DNA from: Undaria pinnatifida
Lineage: Eukaryota > Sar > Phaeophyceae > Laminariales > Alariaceae
Reading direction: 5' to 3'
Length of the DNA stretch: 64,000 nt
NCBI GenBank assembly: GCA_012845835.1
Contig: JABAKD010000012.1
Span: forward strand, 5,361,344-5,425,343
Shown here: in pieces, positions 11,444 through 29,574 of the stretch
How the letters are laid out: the number at the start of each line of letters is the position of its first letter
Numbering within the stretch: the first letter of the stretch is position 1
Notes under the pieces: model-generated
What the model saw: the letters and a program-made list of their open reading frames with translations, nothing else
What the model was told of the DNA's origin: nothing
Databases searched by the model: none
Program-made: the position numbers and the translations under genes

Positions 11444-11548
11444 TTACGGGGGACCATAGTAAATAGGACCAAATATTGTTAGTCAAAATAGGGAAATATA
11501 TTGGTTTTTGTGTGTACCGTAGGTCCTATTTACTATGGTCCCCCGTAA
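11444..11548. mobile_element. Family E Stowaway-like MITE, copy 1
   Basis: 105 bp with perfect terminal inverted repeats of at least 25 bp (left end TTACGGGGGACCATAGTAAA.., right end the exact complement ..CCCCCGTAA). It is flanked on both sides by TA (11442-11443 and 11549-11550), the target-site duplication of Tc1/mariner elements. It has no coding capacity, so it would depend on a transposase elsewhere. A second copy is at 13054. Confidence 0.85.
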
Positions 11549-11550
11549 TA

Positions 11551-13053
11551 TACACTTTTTGGCAGTGTGCCAGGAGGCGTGTAGATGTGTACGTACTCTC
11601 AACTAACTGGCAGAGACCGAGAGGATTCAGGGTGTGTATCCACCAGGGAGGTACGAAGAATACATTTTTCGCTTTTTTTGTCATCAAATAGCTGCGTAAA
11701 GACAGCGAGATAAGTCCACAAACTTTTGATCTGTGAACCCTGGGTATGCCGGTGCTTTGTACGAGACGTAGTAACAACATCATCATCACCAGCCGTCGAC
11801 GTATTAAAAGGTCAACAATTATTATTAATACACTAACGTTTTTCAGCCGCTCGACCGCAAGAAAAGTACTACTATTAATACCAAAAATGTCGAAAATAAG
11901 CAAGCAACCCCGTAGGGTATAATTAAACATGAATACTAAGGTCAGCAGCAGCCGGAGAAAAATAGGAATGAGTACAAGTTTCCGTTTTTTTCTCGTGTTT
12001 ACGCTCAAGTATTAAGGCTACTTTGACCATTCATTTATTATTGATTCGCGCACACAGCATTTTGAAGGGAAAAAAAGATGATCATGAAAAAAAAAAAAAA
12101 AAACTTATTTTTTAAATCAGAAATACAACGATCTCATAAACAAACACAGAAGACCCTCCTGCCGCTTCATCCTTCCCTTCTGCACATCGCGCACAGCACG
12201 GGGGCGGGACATCCGTACCCTGGAGGTCATAATGTAGGATGTGCGTAGTCTATCTAGTCTAGCACCAGAGGAATTACTAATACCTGGTAGTTCCACTTTC
12301 TCTTTTTTTTCCCATCCCATCAATATCTTCGCACTTTTTCTCTCCGCAGCTCCCCCTCTTTTCGTAACTAGTGTCCGGCGTCACATGGCACGCGCCTGCC
12401 CCCCCCCCACACGCGCACACTATATGGAATGGCATGATGATGTCTTCAGTTTTTATCGGAAAAGGGGGTTCAGCATTTTCTTCCCTCGCGTCGACTTGCG
12501 TCAAATTGTTATGCCTACAAACGCTATGATAGGGGCTATATCTGCATGATGTCGATTTTATCCTGCATGATGTCGATTTTATCACAAAAAAAAGTCCTTG
12601 TATTTGCATACTTCTTGGCATTGACATTGTATGTCAAGGTGTAGCATGCATGCATATCTGGTGTGTGGACACTGGTAATTCGCCATGCATGCAGTCCTAC
12701 GAGCACCTCTTGTAATTAGACGACAGACCACGATGGCGAGACAACCGACGACGACAACTACAACACGGCTTGGTTTTATATACACAGTTGGTGGGAGTCT
12801 CGTCGGGAGGTTATTCTTGAATTTCAAGTAAGTGTGTATAGTTCCTGAACATATGGACAAGAGATTCGGTGAAGCGTGATGCACATATACATATGCATCA
12901 TGCTCGCTCGTGTTCTGAGTCTGCATGCAGCTTTCTCACCAGCATCATAGACTTGCGTCGTATGTATGTATGCGCATGCATGCATATGCATTGTAAACAC
13001 GCATAGGATTGCCGCGGACCAGGCATATTCACGCTTGGGACTGCCGCGGACTA
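11551..13053. other. Gene-free stretch
   Basis: No gene seen. Contains an A16 run at 12089-12104, a direct repeat tgatgtcgattttatc at about 12547 and 12569, and tgcatgca-rich sequence between 12620 and 12990. Frames here lack domain or codon-usage support. Confidence 0.4.
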
Positions 13054-13159
13054 TTACGGAGGACGACAGTAAATAGGACCAAATATTGTTAGTAAAAATA
13101 TATGAATATATAGGTTCTTGTGTCCACCGTAGGTCCTATTTACTAGGGTCCCCCCGTAA
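13054..13159. mobile_element. Family E Stowaway-like MITE, copy 2
   Basis: 106 bp, same interior as the copy at 11444 (aatattgttagt.aaaatat.) and terminal inverted repeats TTACGGAGGACGACAGTAAA.. / ..TTTACTAGGGTCCCCCCGTAA, with TA on both sides (13052-13053, 13160-13161). It is slightly more diverged than copy 1. Confidence 0.85.
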
Positions 13160-13349
13160 TAGGCATTCACGCACATGATCACCCCGCAAGAACAGGATGA
13201 CATTTATTTTGTAAACTGCACAACAACGCGGGCAACTGCAGCGTCGCGTCGGGCCGACGATCGTCACATATCATACACATATGTACATATCAAATCGAAA
13301 TCGACTACATGTTTGGTCCCCGCACATCAAACACAAATCACCGGCGTGT

Positions 13350-13440
13350 GCTACGATCGGATAGAGGTAAAGCACATTTCGTTTGAAATCTTTGATTTCT
13401 GAATGACGGGGCAAAATCGTCGGAAATAGGTTGCTTTTTG
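13350..13440 (+). mobile_element. Family A MITE fragment
   Basis: gcgtgtgctacgatcggata, ttctgaatgacggggc and aaaatcgtcggaaatagg, then a catccggg block near 13480, in the family-A order; the right end is not clear. Confidence 0.5.
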
Positions 13441-13643
13441 CGCGAGTCTCGTTGTATACCTAAGCCATGGAAATTTTCATCCGGGAGCACTTTCAGTTTA
13501 TCCAAACCATTTACTCTATTCTCTCCTTGAACCCTAAGCAATGCTTTTTTATTTTCACCGCGGTAGCAGTTTAGTTTTCTCCAAATCATTTAAGGATTAC
13601 TCTCTTCTTTTGAACCGAAGACAACGTATTTTATAACACAATG

Positions 13644-13895
13644 TTAAGATACGGCCTCGAAAGGCCTGTAAGTATCCGAATTTGAGATCATTTGGATGGG
13701 TTTCGTATGATAAGGTTGGCGGTTTATATTCGGAAAAGTTAGGAATTAGATCGGAGGCACGTGCCTCCGATCTCAGAAGCTATCCCGGGCTCTGGTGGAA
13801 AACGAATCTCTACGAAGGAACGAAAGTGAGTACTCTCCGAGGACCTGCTCAATTGGCAGACCTGCAGGGGGTTCTCTGTGTCCCCCACCTTTAAT
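13644..13895 (+). repeat. Family F repeat, copy 1 (hairpin-rich)
   Basis: Aligns over its whole length with 30042-30309. Four hairpins are visible: acGGCCTcgaaAGGCCtg near the start; a 26-bp perfect palindrome centred on ggcacgtgcc at 13748-13773; CTGC-tcaattg-GCAG near 13849; and a terminal GGGGG/CCCCC stem. The loop region tcaattggcagacctgcagg is the best conserved part. No coding frame is shared by the two copies. It may be a SINE or a structured RNA. Confidence 0.6.
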
Positions 13896-13900
13896 TTAAC

Positions 13901-13972
13901 ACTTGGTTTGGGTAAGCTATTGGTTAACCTTTGCAAGTGGTCAAACGGACCAATACCCCATTAATACCTCAA
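13901..13972 (+). mobile_element. SINE fragment
   Basis: acttggtttgggtaagctat, tggttaacctttgcaagtgg and tcaaacggaccaatacccc match the 5' part of the SINE at 8394, ending in an A-rich caacaacaacaaaaaaa stretch. It directly follows the family-F repeat. Confidence 0.65.
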
Positions 13973-14464
13973 CAACAACAAAAAAAAAGGAAAAACGTCA
14001 GCTGTGAGTACCACCGATGGGTGATTGTGAAACTCAACTTTCTATTGAGTATTATTAGTACCTGTGGTTCCTTTCCTTCATTTTTCTTTTCTCCGTTTTT
14101 TTTTTCCAATTGACTTGCGCATGTCGTGCGTATGCGCAGTGATAGGTACTACCTGAAATATATACGTGGTAGTCTCTCTTGGGTGGCAAGCGGTATAGTC
14201 GGTTTTTCCAGGCGCGAGTAATGAGACGTATGCACCGTTGTGTGGACCTGGCACATCGTAGACTGACTCCCGATTTCACTTTTATATGTTTCTGGTGGAG
14301 GCATGCATTGCGTCAGCTGTGATATATGCGTCTACCACCTTGGGATGTTTGTGTTTTTCCCTGGGGTACTCCTCAGCTCCAGAGTGACTGGGGCCTGTCC
14401 TGTGACCCCTGACGACTTGATTATGCGAGTTTTTGTGATAACTCTTGAAAAAAAAAGTGTCCAG

Positions 14465-14656
14465 ATATTGTCCTGTGTGCAAAAAAACTCTCGAAAAAAA
14501 AGTGTCCATATATTTTCCTGTGTGCACAGGTCTACCATCGATCGATGACGTCGGGGTGTCGAGGGGCATCGCAAATAAGGAGATACGACCGGGCGCTGGG
14601 TTTGAAGCCGGCGATTTCGTTCAAGAAACGTCGGGGGGGGGCACACACCGTAGAAC
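14465..14656 (+). mobile_element. Family D MITE, partial copy
   Basis: Shares with the full copies: atcgatcgatgacgtcgggg, aaggagatacgaccggg, ggcgatttcgttcaa and a G8 run before an accgtagaac end. Just before it, cttgaaaaaaaaagtgtcca..ttgtcctgtgtgca is tandemly duplicated (about 14443 and 14487). Confidence 0.6.
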
Positions 14657-16284
14657 AACTAACGAGAGAACGAGGCCTATCGCCCTTTTTTCGAAGGTTG
14701 TAAACATTTCACCAGGAGAGAACAAAGCCAGTCTCTGCTTCCCTCTGTGGAGTCCCAAAAAGTGGACTTTCACCGCGAGAGAGCAAGAAAGACCTATAGC
14801 AACTCGTTGTATGACGCGTCTTGTTGGACGAGTCCACGCATTGCATGTATTTTCTGCTCAATAAAAGACAAAAGCTCGCAAGGGCTGTTGGAAGGAAGAG
14901 ACAGGATTCTGTACTTTCCCGTCCCCGTCTACGTCTGTCTGTACGTCTAGTATCTGTTTCTTTAGTTACGCTCTCCAGGGTTCTCCTGTTACTTCTCGGG
15001 GCTTTCTTCGCGGAAGCATCCCTCGTACTTGTTGAAAAACACATGCAAACTATACTTCAGTCTAGAGGCTTGAATGAAATTGTAATTATTTCGGTAAAAT
15101 ATACTTTAATTCGTGACTGTAAGCCAGGACCAGTCTCTGCATCTCTCGCGTGAGCATGCTAAAAAAACACATGGGAGGGCTTGATTTATGGAGGGGATTG
15201 CATTCCCATCTATCTATTAACGATTGTTTCTTTTAACCCTCGTACGAACTGCAAAAACTATCCCACACTAGTTCCAAGATGTTTGTCTCCAAGAACATGG
15301 GTGCAGCTTCAAGGAGATCAATTCATAATATTTTGCCAGCATCAGCACCTGCCCGGGGCGTAGCGCGCGACTTGTCTCGCGTGCCCTACATCAGCCTGCG
15401 CTGGACACTAGTAAAAGCCCATGCGGCATTTGTTTTGCAAGGATCCACAGCTCAACGCTTGGGCCGTACAAAAGGCGCGAAAAGTCAGAAAGCCATCCAT
15501 CCAATCCACGCATGCATGCAATAAAGCCCACGTGGGGACAACTAAACTGGCACACCGGACGGACGGAATCGCCCGATATCCTAAAGTCCCCTGTTCATGG
15601 TTTAAGAAAGACATCAGCGCTGCCGTGGGTGATTCGATAATTCTCCAGTGTAATCTAATTAATACCGCCCCTCTATGACCCATTTTGTGCAAAAACACGC
15701 CAGGGATGGTCGGCGTGCCTGGGAGAAACGACCTGTCTTGGAACACACACCGAAGGCTTCGTTCGGGTCTAGAAAAAAAAAAAAAACACAATACTAGCAA
15801 AACGGAGACAAAACATTCCACTAGCAAGCCATATGACGCAAAGGTAAAAACACAGGCGGGGACCAAAAACGCGAAAACAAGCCTGCCATGCCGGCAGAAA
15901 CTCGATTCCATAAAACCTCAGAAGTCTCTTCGCCGCTGAGTCGCACGCAAGCCAACCCCCCCCCCCCCGGGCCTGCGCGTCATTTCAAAAACCCAGCAAC
16001 AAGTTGAGGTGTAACCGACGGAAAGCCACAAGAGTGCTCTTACTATTGTCTTGACCGACGAAAAGCCACATAAAGCACGTGCTTGCTATAGTCTAACCGA
16101 TAGAAAGCCACAAGAAAGCATGTGCTTGATTTTGACTGCTTTTAAGGTGGTTCGGTCGCGTCACAGTCGACCCTGACTTTTCCTTCAATCAAATCCAAAA
16201 TCATTTTCTAAACGACAACAACATCCACCGCGCCCCACCGCGCGTGAGGATGATGATGATAATTTGGGAAAGGCCCGGACCAGT
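14657..16284. other. Gene-free stretch downstream of GAPDH
   Basis: No coding exon could be recognised. Contains an A14 run near 15771 and C runs near 15955. The lowest-coordinate part would hold the GAPDH 3' untranslated region. Confidence 0.4.
16013..16137 (-). repeat. About 41-bp tandem repeat beyond the GAPDH stop
   Basis: Three imperfect copies of accgacggaaagccacaaga.. (starts about 16013, 16053, 16095), each followed by a caagcac/gtgcttg stretch in copies 2 and 3. They lie 150-270 bp after the GAPDH stop codon and could be in its 3' untranslated region; that is inference. Confidence 0.65.
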
Positions 16285-23082
<6,798 letters not shown>

Positions 23083-23801
23083 GTTTTTATCTCGTCGGGT
23101 TAGGGGGGTAAAGAGGTGGGGGTATGATAACGAAGTGGAGCGATGCGCATGCAGAAACGAACGCACGAGAGTTGCCCGGGGTAAATTAATGTTCTCCCCG
23201 GTTTGAGCCATGCCTCCAATACGTATTGTGTTGAAAACTTCTGCCAAGAAAAACTGACGTGTTTCCAGGTTCTTCTTGCCGGCTTTAGGCTTTGTAGTGC
23301 TGGTTGCAGTGTGGTAGAGCGTCCTGTGTAGCTGCTCTGCCTTGTTGTGCATTCTGCGCAGCAGAGAAGTAGCAACAGCTCCGATGGGACCAGAGATATT
23401 TTCCCACACACAGCTCCATCCATGGGCCAGTTTTGATGAACATAACTCAGTAATGCAAAGTGCAAAGTGCAAAGTGCAAGCACTTCAACCTCCGACAGCC
23501 ATCTAACCTACAGCAGTGTAGAGGAGATGACTGCATGCAGCGGAGGCAAGTACGTGTTGTATGGATAATACGTACGTACGTGATACGTACGCACCTGGTA
23601 TAATAGCATGATAAGCTCAATTTTGTAGATGCACACTGCACACAACTACAAACAACACACACACGACGAGCAGCCACCTACGAATGCTTGTCGTGGAGAC
23701 TCTTCTCGTGAAAGTACGCCGTGCTGCAAATAAAACAGTATACCTCTATTAGCTATTATTAGGGATAGAGGTGTTACACAGTAGGAGTGCGTTTGTATAT
23801 G
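23083..23801 (-). promoter_or_regulatory. GAPDH upstream region
   Basis: The 130 nt before the start codon are pyrimidine-rich (ccccccacctctttaccccc) and lead into gagataaaaacATGG, a good start context. Transcription should begin within this stretch, but no TATA box is certain. Further up are a tripled gcaaagt (23455-23475) and ACGTAC repeats (23570-23595). Confidence 0.35.
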
Positions 23802-24600
23802 CGGCAATTATAGACGTCCTGCGAAATAAATGCAGACGTCTGGAGGGCGTACGGCGGCGGCTCACGGAGCCCACTGCCAAATATGTACCCCAGTGCAACC
23901 TTTCGCCTACTATTATTTAGGACCCTGGCCCTCTTCGCTTTTCCCTTCCCTTATGCTCTGCTCCCTTGGCCGCCCCCTCCGCCCCGCAGCCTCCCGCCCC
24001 CTCCCGCTCCCGCCCCCTCCTGTGCTCCCGTTCCCTCTTCCCCCCCCCCCCCCCCTCCTCCCCTCCCCACCCCCCCCCCACCTCCCGCCCCCCCTCCCTC
24101 CAACTCCCACCCCCCTTCCCCCTCCCCTCCCCCCAATTCCTGCCCCCCCTCCCCCCCCCCTCCCCCACCCTACCCGCAAAATTACGCCGTACTGTATGCA
24201 TACATATGGAGAGTTAGCTCTTCTTATACCCGCAGGGAGATAGGAGTGTCTGTGTGGCAGAGTTATAAATGTACTGTGAAATATACGCAGGCGTCTGGAG
24301 GGCGCGTATGGCGTCGGCCACCAGCCCCCCCCCCCCAATGGCCCCCGGCGCCCGCTGCCGAAATTTGTACGCCAGTGCAACGTTTCACCCACGAATTATA
24401 ACCCTGACCCTCTCCCCTTCCCTTCCCTTTCCCCCTCCCTCTCTTCCCTGCCCTTTCCCTCCTGTCCCCCTCCCTTGGAACCCCCCCCCCCCCCCGCCCC
24501 CCTCTCCACTCCCCCGTCCCCCCCCCAACTCTCGCCCCCTCCCACCTCTCGCCCCCCACCCCCCCCCAACTCTCGGAGCCGTAAATAGTTGTAGACACAT
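23802..24600 (+). repeat. Tandem pair of about 450-bp C-rich units
   Basis: The block ctgcgaaataaatgcagacg, tctggagggcgtacggcg, ctgccaaatatgtaccccag, tgcaacctttcgccta at 23820-23920 recurs at 24275-24395, each time followed by a long C-rich pyrimidine tract (23935-24170 and 24405-24575). The proline-rich frames over the tracts are compositional. Confidence 0.75.
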
Positions 24601-25167
24601 TATTTATACCACAAACTATTGTTGTGGGAAGGAAATTAACCCCGTGTGGATTTCATGGAGAAGGAGGCGCTTCACAAGTCGCCCGCCCATCTCCCCCGAC
24701 AAAATCGAAGTAATACAATAAATAAACGCCTTCAAAAGTCCCGTACACGCCGGGCATGGAAACAATCCCCGGAAACCAAAGAATGCTTTAAAAAACCGTC
24801 TAAACCGCTAGCACGAATACAGTAGCCAGACTAAATGTGCCAAAATAAGGGATGGCGAGGGGGGGCAGGGAGGGGTCGAGAAGCATTGGCAACGACCGCG
24901 GACGTTGGGTAGAACATATTGTGGAACATGGACTCTCTGCAGTTCATTAGTACATATTCGCATCTCTCCCTGTCGTTCTCAATGGCGGTGACATTGCATG
25001 ACCATCACCTCGCCTGTTGTATTTGGCAGTAAGTATGCATCTCCTTATAATTAGCGATGTCAGAAAACAATGGTATCTACATGATTGTACCTATCGATTG
25101 AAATATTCTATCTTTCGATCCATGTGCACAATAACAAATTATGAAGCTTTTAACACGTTGTTTACTA
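24601..25167. other. Gene-free stretch
   Basis: No gene or recognised repeat was seen. Confidence 0.4.
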
Positions 25168-25762
25168 CACCTAAGATCTGGGTTGCATACTACATTGTAA
25201 CATCAAAACTTCTAGAAATAAATGAACATTACCAGGCGGGTGATATAAAGGGGTGTCTTCTTGCTGCAACCGTCAGATTCGTCCCCTTCAAGGGTTTATA
25301 GTTTCGCCCCCCCGCCCCCCCCGCCCCCCCCCGATCCCTCTTGTTTAAACGCACCACCTGAAATCAAAATCTGCCAGAGTAGTAAACACTACCAGCCAGC
25401 TGATATCATCTCATTATCCATCTAGCCATCCATGCCGTAGCTCCAACTCATCCCCCCCCCCCCCCCTTTGTTCCCCGCCCAGTTCGTTCAAACGCCCCAC
25501 TTACAATCGAAATCGGCCAGAGTAATAAACACTAATAAGCCATTGATATCACGTCATTATCTTTCTAGCCATCCAAGACGTAGCTTTCATTCATCCCCCC
25601 TCCCCCCCTCCAACGCCCCCTCCTTTCCCACACCCCGCACGATCGCCTAGACCCAACACCGCGCGTATAGTAGGCCCATATATGGTTAATACGCGCGATC
25701 GGAGGATCACACACAATGTTGCGAACATCAGTGTCGACCAAATCTATGATTTTAATATTATT
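25168..25762 (+). repeat. Composite C-rich repeat, left piece
   Basis: Direct match to 6317-6932, starting cacctaagatctgggttgc, with two of the about 200-bp units and C tracts. The match breaks at an ttttaatattat sequence, where an inverted family-H copy starts. Confidence 0.75.
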
Positions 25763-26110
25763 ATAAAAATTAAAATACACTCCAGCTGTGAGATCGAAGA
25801 TTTCGTCGAAACTCATCTTTGCAAGCTGTGTGTGATACTCCGATCGCGCGCATTACGAGTTGTGTGTCCTCATTAAGGATATAGGTCGGCGACTCCCCTT
25901 ACAGCTACAGTGTAGCTATCAGGGTCAACAGGATGATTTTAGTCAGTCTGTGCGCGGAAACTATAAAACCCGTTTCTGAGGGGGACAAAATCTGACAGCT
26001 GTGAAGGCAAAGGGGGGGCCTGGTTTTGATCAAAAGCGAGCGGGTTTGGAGGGGGGCGGGGGGGGGGGGGGGGAAAGGGGCAATTTGTGCATGTAAGCTA
26101 TAAATCCTTT
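25763..26110 (-). repeat. Inverted arm of the composite repeat
   Basis: Reverse complement of the right part of the composite repeat (27260-27634 and 7330-7727): family H first, then the tgtcagattttgtccccctc block and the acaaattg..G-run block. With 26855-27640 it forms a large inverted duplication. Confidence 0.75.
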
Positions 26111-26149
26111 CGAGGGGATAAATCTGACGGTTTTGGCACCAGTATATTA

Positions 26150-26157
26150 TTGGGGGC

Positions 26158-26188
<31 letters not shown>

Positions 26189-26192
26189 GGCG

Positions 26193-26227
<35 letters not shown>

Positions 26228-26262
26228 CGGGGGGCGGGGGGGGGGGGGGGGAAAGGGCTTTA
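26150..26262. repeat. Near-continuous poly-G tract
   Basis: About 100 nt almost purely G, broken by a few C, T and A. Such a run is hard to sequence, so its true length is uncertain. It can form G-quadruplexes. Confidence 0.9.
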
Positions 26263-26275
26263 GGTGAGGGGTTTG

Positions 26276-26847
26276 TTATACGTGTGGTGCTAGGTCTAGG
26301 CGAAGGTGCGGGTGATGGGGAAGAAAGGGGCGTTCGAGGCGGGGGGGGGGGGGACACAGCGGCATGGATGGCTCTCGAAAGATAATGAGGTGATATCCTG
26401 TGCGTGAAGTGTTTATTAATGTGGCGGATTTCGATATTTGGTGGGGCGTTTGAGTAAGGGAGAGCAAGAGGGGGGGGGGGGGGGGAGGTTTTTGAGGAGG
26501 TTTAGGTCACAAATAATATTCAAATACAATTCGGCTGTGAGATCAAAGATATGTATCAGCTTGTTATACGCGTGGTGCTAGGTCTACGTGATCGTGCAGG
26601 TGGTCGGGAAAGAAGGGGCGTTGGAGGGGGGGGGGGGGGGAAACACAGCGGCATGGATGGCTCTCGAAAGATAATGAGGTGATATCCTGTGCGTGAAGTG
26701 TTTGTTAATGTGGCGGATTTTGATATTTGGTGGGGCGTTTGAGTAAGGGAGAGCAAGAGGGGGGGGGGGGGGATTTTTAGGAGGTTTAGGTCACAAATAA
26801 TATTCGAATACACTTCGGCTGTGAGATCAAAGATATGTAGCAGCTTG
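26276..26847 (-). repeat. 285-bp tandem duplication of an inverted composite unit
   Basis: Two near-identical units (26276-26559 and 26560-26847). Each, in reverse, reads cgaagtgtat/gaatattatttgtgac, ctcttgctctcccttactca, aacgccccaccaaatatc, gccacattaa.aaacacttc, gccatccatgccgctgtg. They are inverted relative to the units at 6317 and 26940. Confidence 0.75.
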
Positions 26848-26854
26848 TTATATT

Positions 26855-27634
26855 ATTATATGTGACCTAAACCTCTTGAGAACCCTTCCCCCCCCCCCCT
26901 CCCCGCCTTGTTTTTTTTTTTTTCCCCTCGCTTCCTCTTGCTTAAACGCCCCACCTACTATCGAAATCCGCCAGAGTATTGAACACTTCCACGCCCTGGA
27001 TATCGCCTCGTTATCGTTTCAGAGCCGTCCATGCCGCTGCTGCAATTCCCACCCACCCCCGTCCCCAACGCCCCCTCCTTCCCCCACCACCCGCACCATC
27101 GCCTAGACCTAGCACCACGCGTATAGCAAACCCCTACATCTATGCGACCTAAAGCCCTCCCCCTCCGCCCCCGGCCCCCCCCGCCACATTCCCCCCCCTC
27201 CCCCACAAGAAATATTTATAGTTTACACGCACAAATAGACCTGCCCCACCCGTCCCCTCCCCCCCCTCCCCCCCTCCCGCCCCCCTTTTGATCAAAATCA
27301 GGCCCCCACGTCCTTAAAAACTCCGCCCTCCCCTCACCGGATATTCGACTTACAGGGTTCACTTGATAAACTGATGCATTTCCTTCCACAGCTGTCAGAT
27401 TTTGTCCCCCTCAGGAACGGGTTTTTCATCTAGTTTCCGCGCACAGACTGCCTAACATCACCCTGTTGACCCTGATAGCTACACGGTAGTTGCAAGGGGA
27501 GTCGCCGACCTATATCCTTAATGAGGGCACACAACCCGTAATACGCGCGATCGGAGTATCACACACAGCTTGCAAAGATGAGTTTCGACAAAATATTCGA
27601 TCTCACAGCTGGAGCACATTTTAATTTTTATAAT
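26855..27634 (+). repeat. Composite C-rich repeat, right piece
   Basis: Direct match to 6932-7727: atatgtgacctaaacctctt, one unit with cgccagagtattgaacactt, gatatcgcctcgttatcg, C tracts, tgtcagattttgtccccctc and a terminal family-H copy at 27495-27634. Confidence 0.75.
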
Positions 27635-27640
27635 ATTTGA

Positions 27641-28755
27641 TTCGTAGTCACTACCTTGAGTAAACTGAGTATCATAGTTCTAGATGCGGATAAATACAAT
27701 ATGCGGCGAAATACGGAGGAGTTTTGTTCTTTTCTAGCCGGCATACTCTGTAGTAGAAGAATCAACCCAAGATAATAATACCTGTATCGGAAAGTTGATC
27801 GTAGTGCAGGGTAGTGACTAGCTTACCACCATATAATAAGTATCAGAAAAACGTTGCAGATAACATTGCTTATTATTACGTTACAAAGAACACGTTACAT
27901 AGAACGTTGCACACAGGGCGGACTGCCGTAGAGTACACCCGCCCGTAGCTTCGGCATAGTTCCGTAGACCAGGTGAAGGCATCCCCCATCTCGATCCCTC
28001 ATTCTCCTTCTACTCTCCTTCTTCTCCTGCTTCTACTTTTTTCTCCTCCTCTTCTTATTTTCTTCTCTTCTTGATCACAAAGCGCGTTTTTTCAAACTTC
28101 CTGGTACGTCTTTTCTTCTTCACATGATCTTTATCGACACTTCGGGCCACCTCTCCCTGCAGCTCTTATCACAAAGAGTTAGAGCCTCGACAAATATCAT
28201 TCCTTCAGAGTACTAATTTTGTAACGCCAAAAACGTAGAGGCTTTTAATACTTAGTGTACGAGGCAGCCTGGGCGATCATACGAACGGGTAATGGAGAGA
28301 TTCTCCGCCTGGATAAACTACGTGTAAAGAAGAGTATAATGCAATCACGATAATGGCAGGGGCGGAGAGTCGGGCGGGGGGTGGCGAGGGAGTAGTGGTG
28401 TGGGTGAAGGGGGAAGCCATATAGATATTAGCGTCGAAGAAATAAAGATCGCAGAAGAAGCTGAAGGAACAGCCCGAACCGTGTACCTGGTACCCCAAAA
28501 AGGGTATTAAAGGCGGGGGAGTTGGCAGAGGCGGTCAGAATCTACTACGTAAAACCCAGCGTATAATAGCAGCTGGGGGAGAGGGGAAAACACACGAAAG
28601 CATTTCCCAAGCCACAATCAATCGGCCACAGACAAAGACGTATTGAACAAAATCTAAGTTGAGGTCCCTACCCCTCGCTTCGCGGAGAGAAGCGTGACGA
28701 ACGTATGGCAATCAGCACCTCGGTCAGTATATATGTATAACACACATATATAAAG
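27641..28755. other. Gene-free stretch
   Basis: A CT-rich run (28005-28070) and otherwise no recognised signal. Confidence 0.4.
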
Positions 28756-28900
28756 TTTCAAGGGGAGTCGCCGACCTATATCCTTAATGAGAGGACACAC
28801 AACCCGTAATATACGCGCGATCGGAGTATCGACACACAGCTTGCAAAGATGAGTTTCGACAAAATCTTCGATCTCACAGCTGGAGTGTAATTTTATTTTT
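28756..28900 (-). repeat. Family H repeat
   Basis: Full copy with ggggagtcgccgacctatat, cttgcaaagatgagtttcga and gatctcacagctggagtg, flanked by AT-rich sequence (tatatatgtata, ttttatttttg). Confidence 0.7.
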
Positions 28901-29031
28901 GTACGTGTGGTAATATCTAGACTAGTCTATATATATTACAAATACTAAGGTGATATCATATAAGGTTAGTCCGGGTGGGTAATTGGGTAATAATTCACAG
29001 TGGCCCAAGGAGGTATTATTCTCCTCTAGAT

Positions 29032-29325
29032 GAAGCGTGCTACGATAGAGGTGCGCCACTTTTTTTTCTTAATACTACCCCTCAATTTGGGAGCGTAAGA
29101 CCTCTCTTGAGGCAAAAACTGATTTGGTGAGAAAAATAAAACTGCTACTACTGACACCGGAGATGATAAATCCTAGAGGGCCTAGGTACACAACAAGAAG
29201 ACGAGAATCATGTGAAAACAAAAATTGGCCGATTTTTCCGACGATTTTGAGGATTAAGGAGCCCCCATCATTCAGAAAACATTTTCGCCCAAAAAAGGTA
29301 TACCTCTATCATCTTAGCACGCGTC
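29032..29325 (-). mobile_element. Family A MITE, full copy without internal tandem
   Basis: 294 bp. Left terminal repeat gaagcgtgctacgatagagg and right end tacctctatcatcttagcac-gcgtc. Orientation is opposite to the copy at 2168. Contains one copy of the about 82-bp part (ccgacgattttgaggattaa, ggagcccccatcattcagaa). Confidence 0.75.
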
Positions 29326-29574
29326 CTAATACCGTAACAGATGGCTTCGTCGGCGAGACGAAGAAAATACACCGGCACACTAAGGGGTGGAGGTAAGAGT
29401 AGGAGCAAGAGCCCCCCGCACGTCGACCCACTCTGACGAAGCGCCAGGGCGAGGAAGAACTACAGAAGGCACCCGCGCTAGTAAGAAAACGTCAAGTTGT
29501 AGACGCATCTCCATATATTCGACGCCCACCATAACCACTGGCTAGAAGACCGTGGCTACACAATAGGAGGGGTC

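Noticed and set aside
23083-23472. N-terminal extension of GAPDH to an upstream in-frame Met
   Set aside because: The frame is open, but the signal peptide with ASAFVAP must be at the N-terminus; the extension has no targeting character.
23830-24721. Proline-rich and glycine-rich frames
   Set aside because: Low-complexity C tracts keep frames open on both strands; no domains or splice support.
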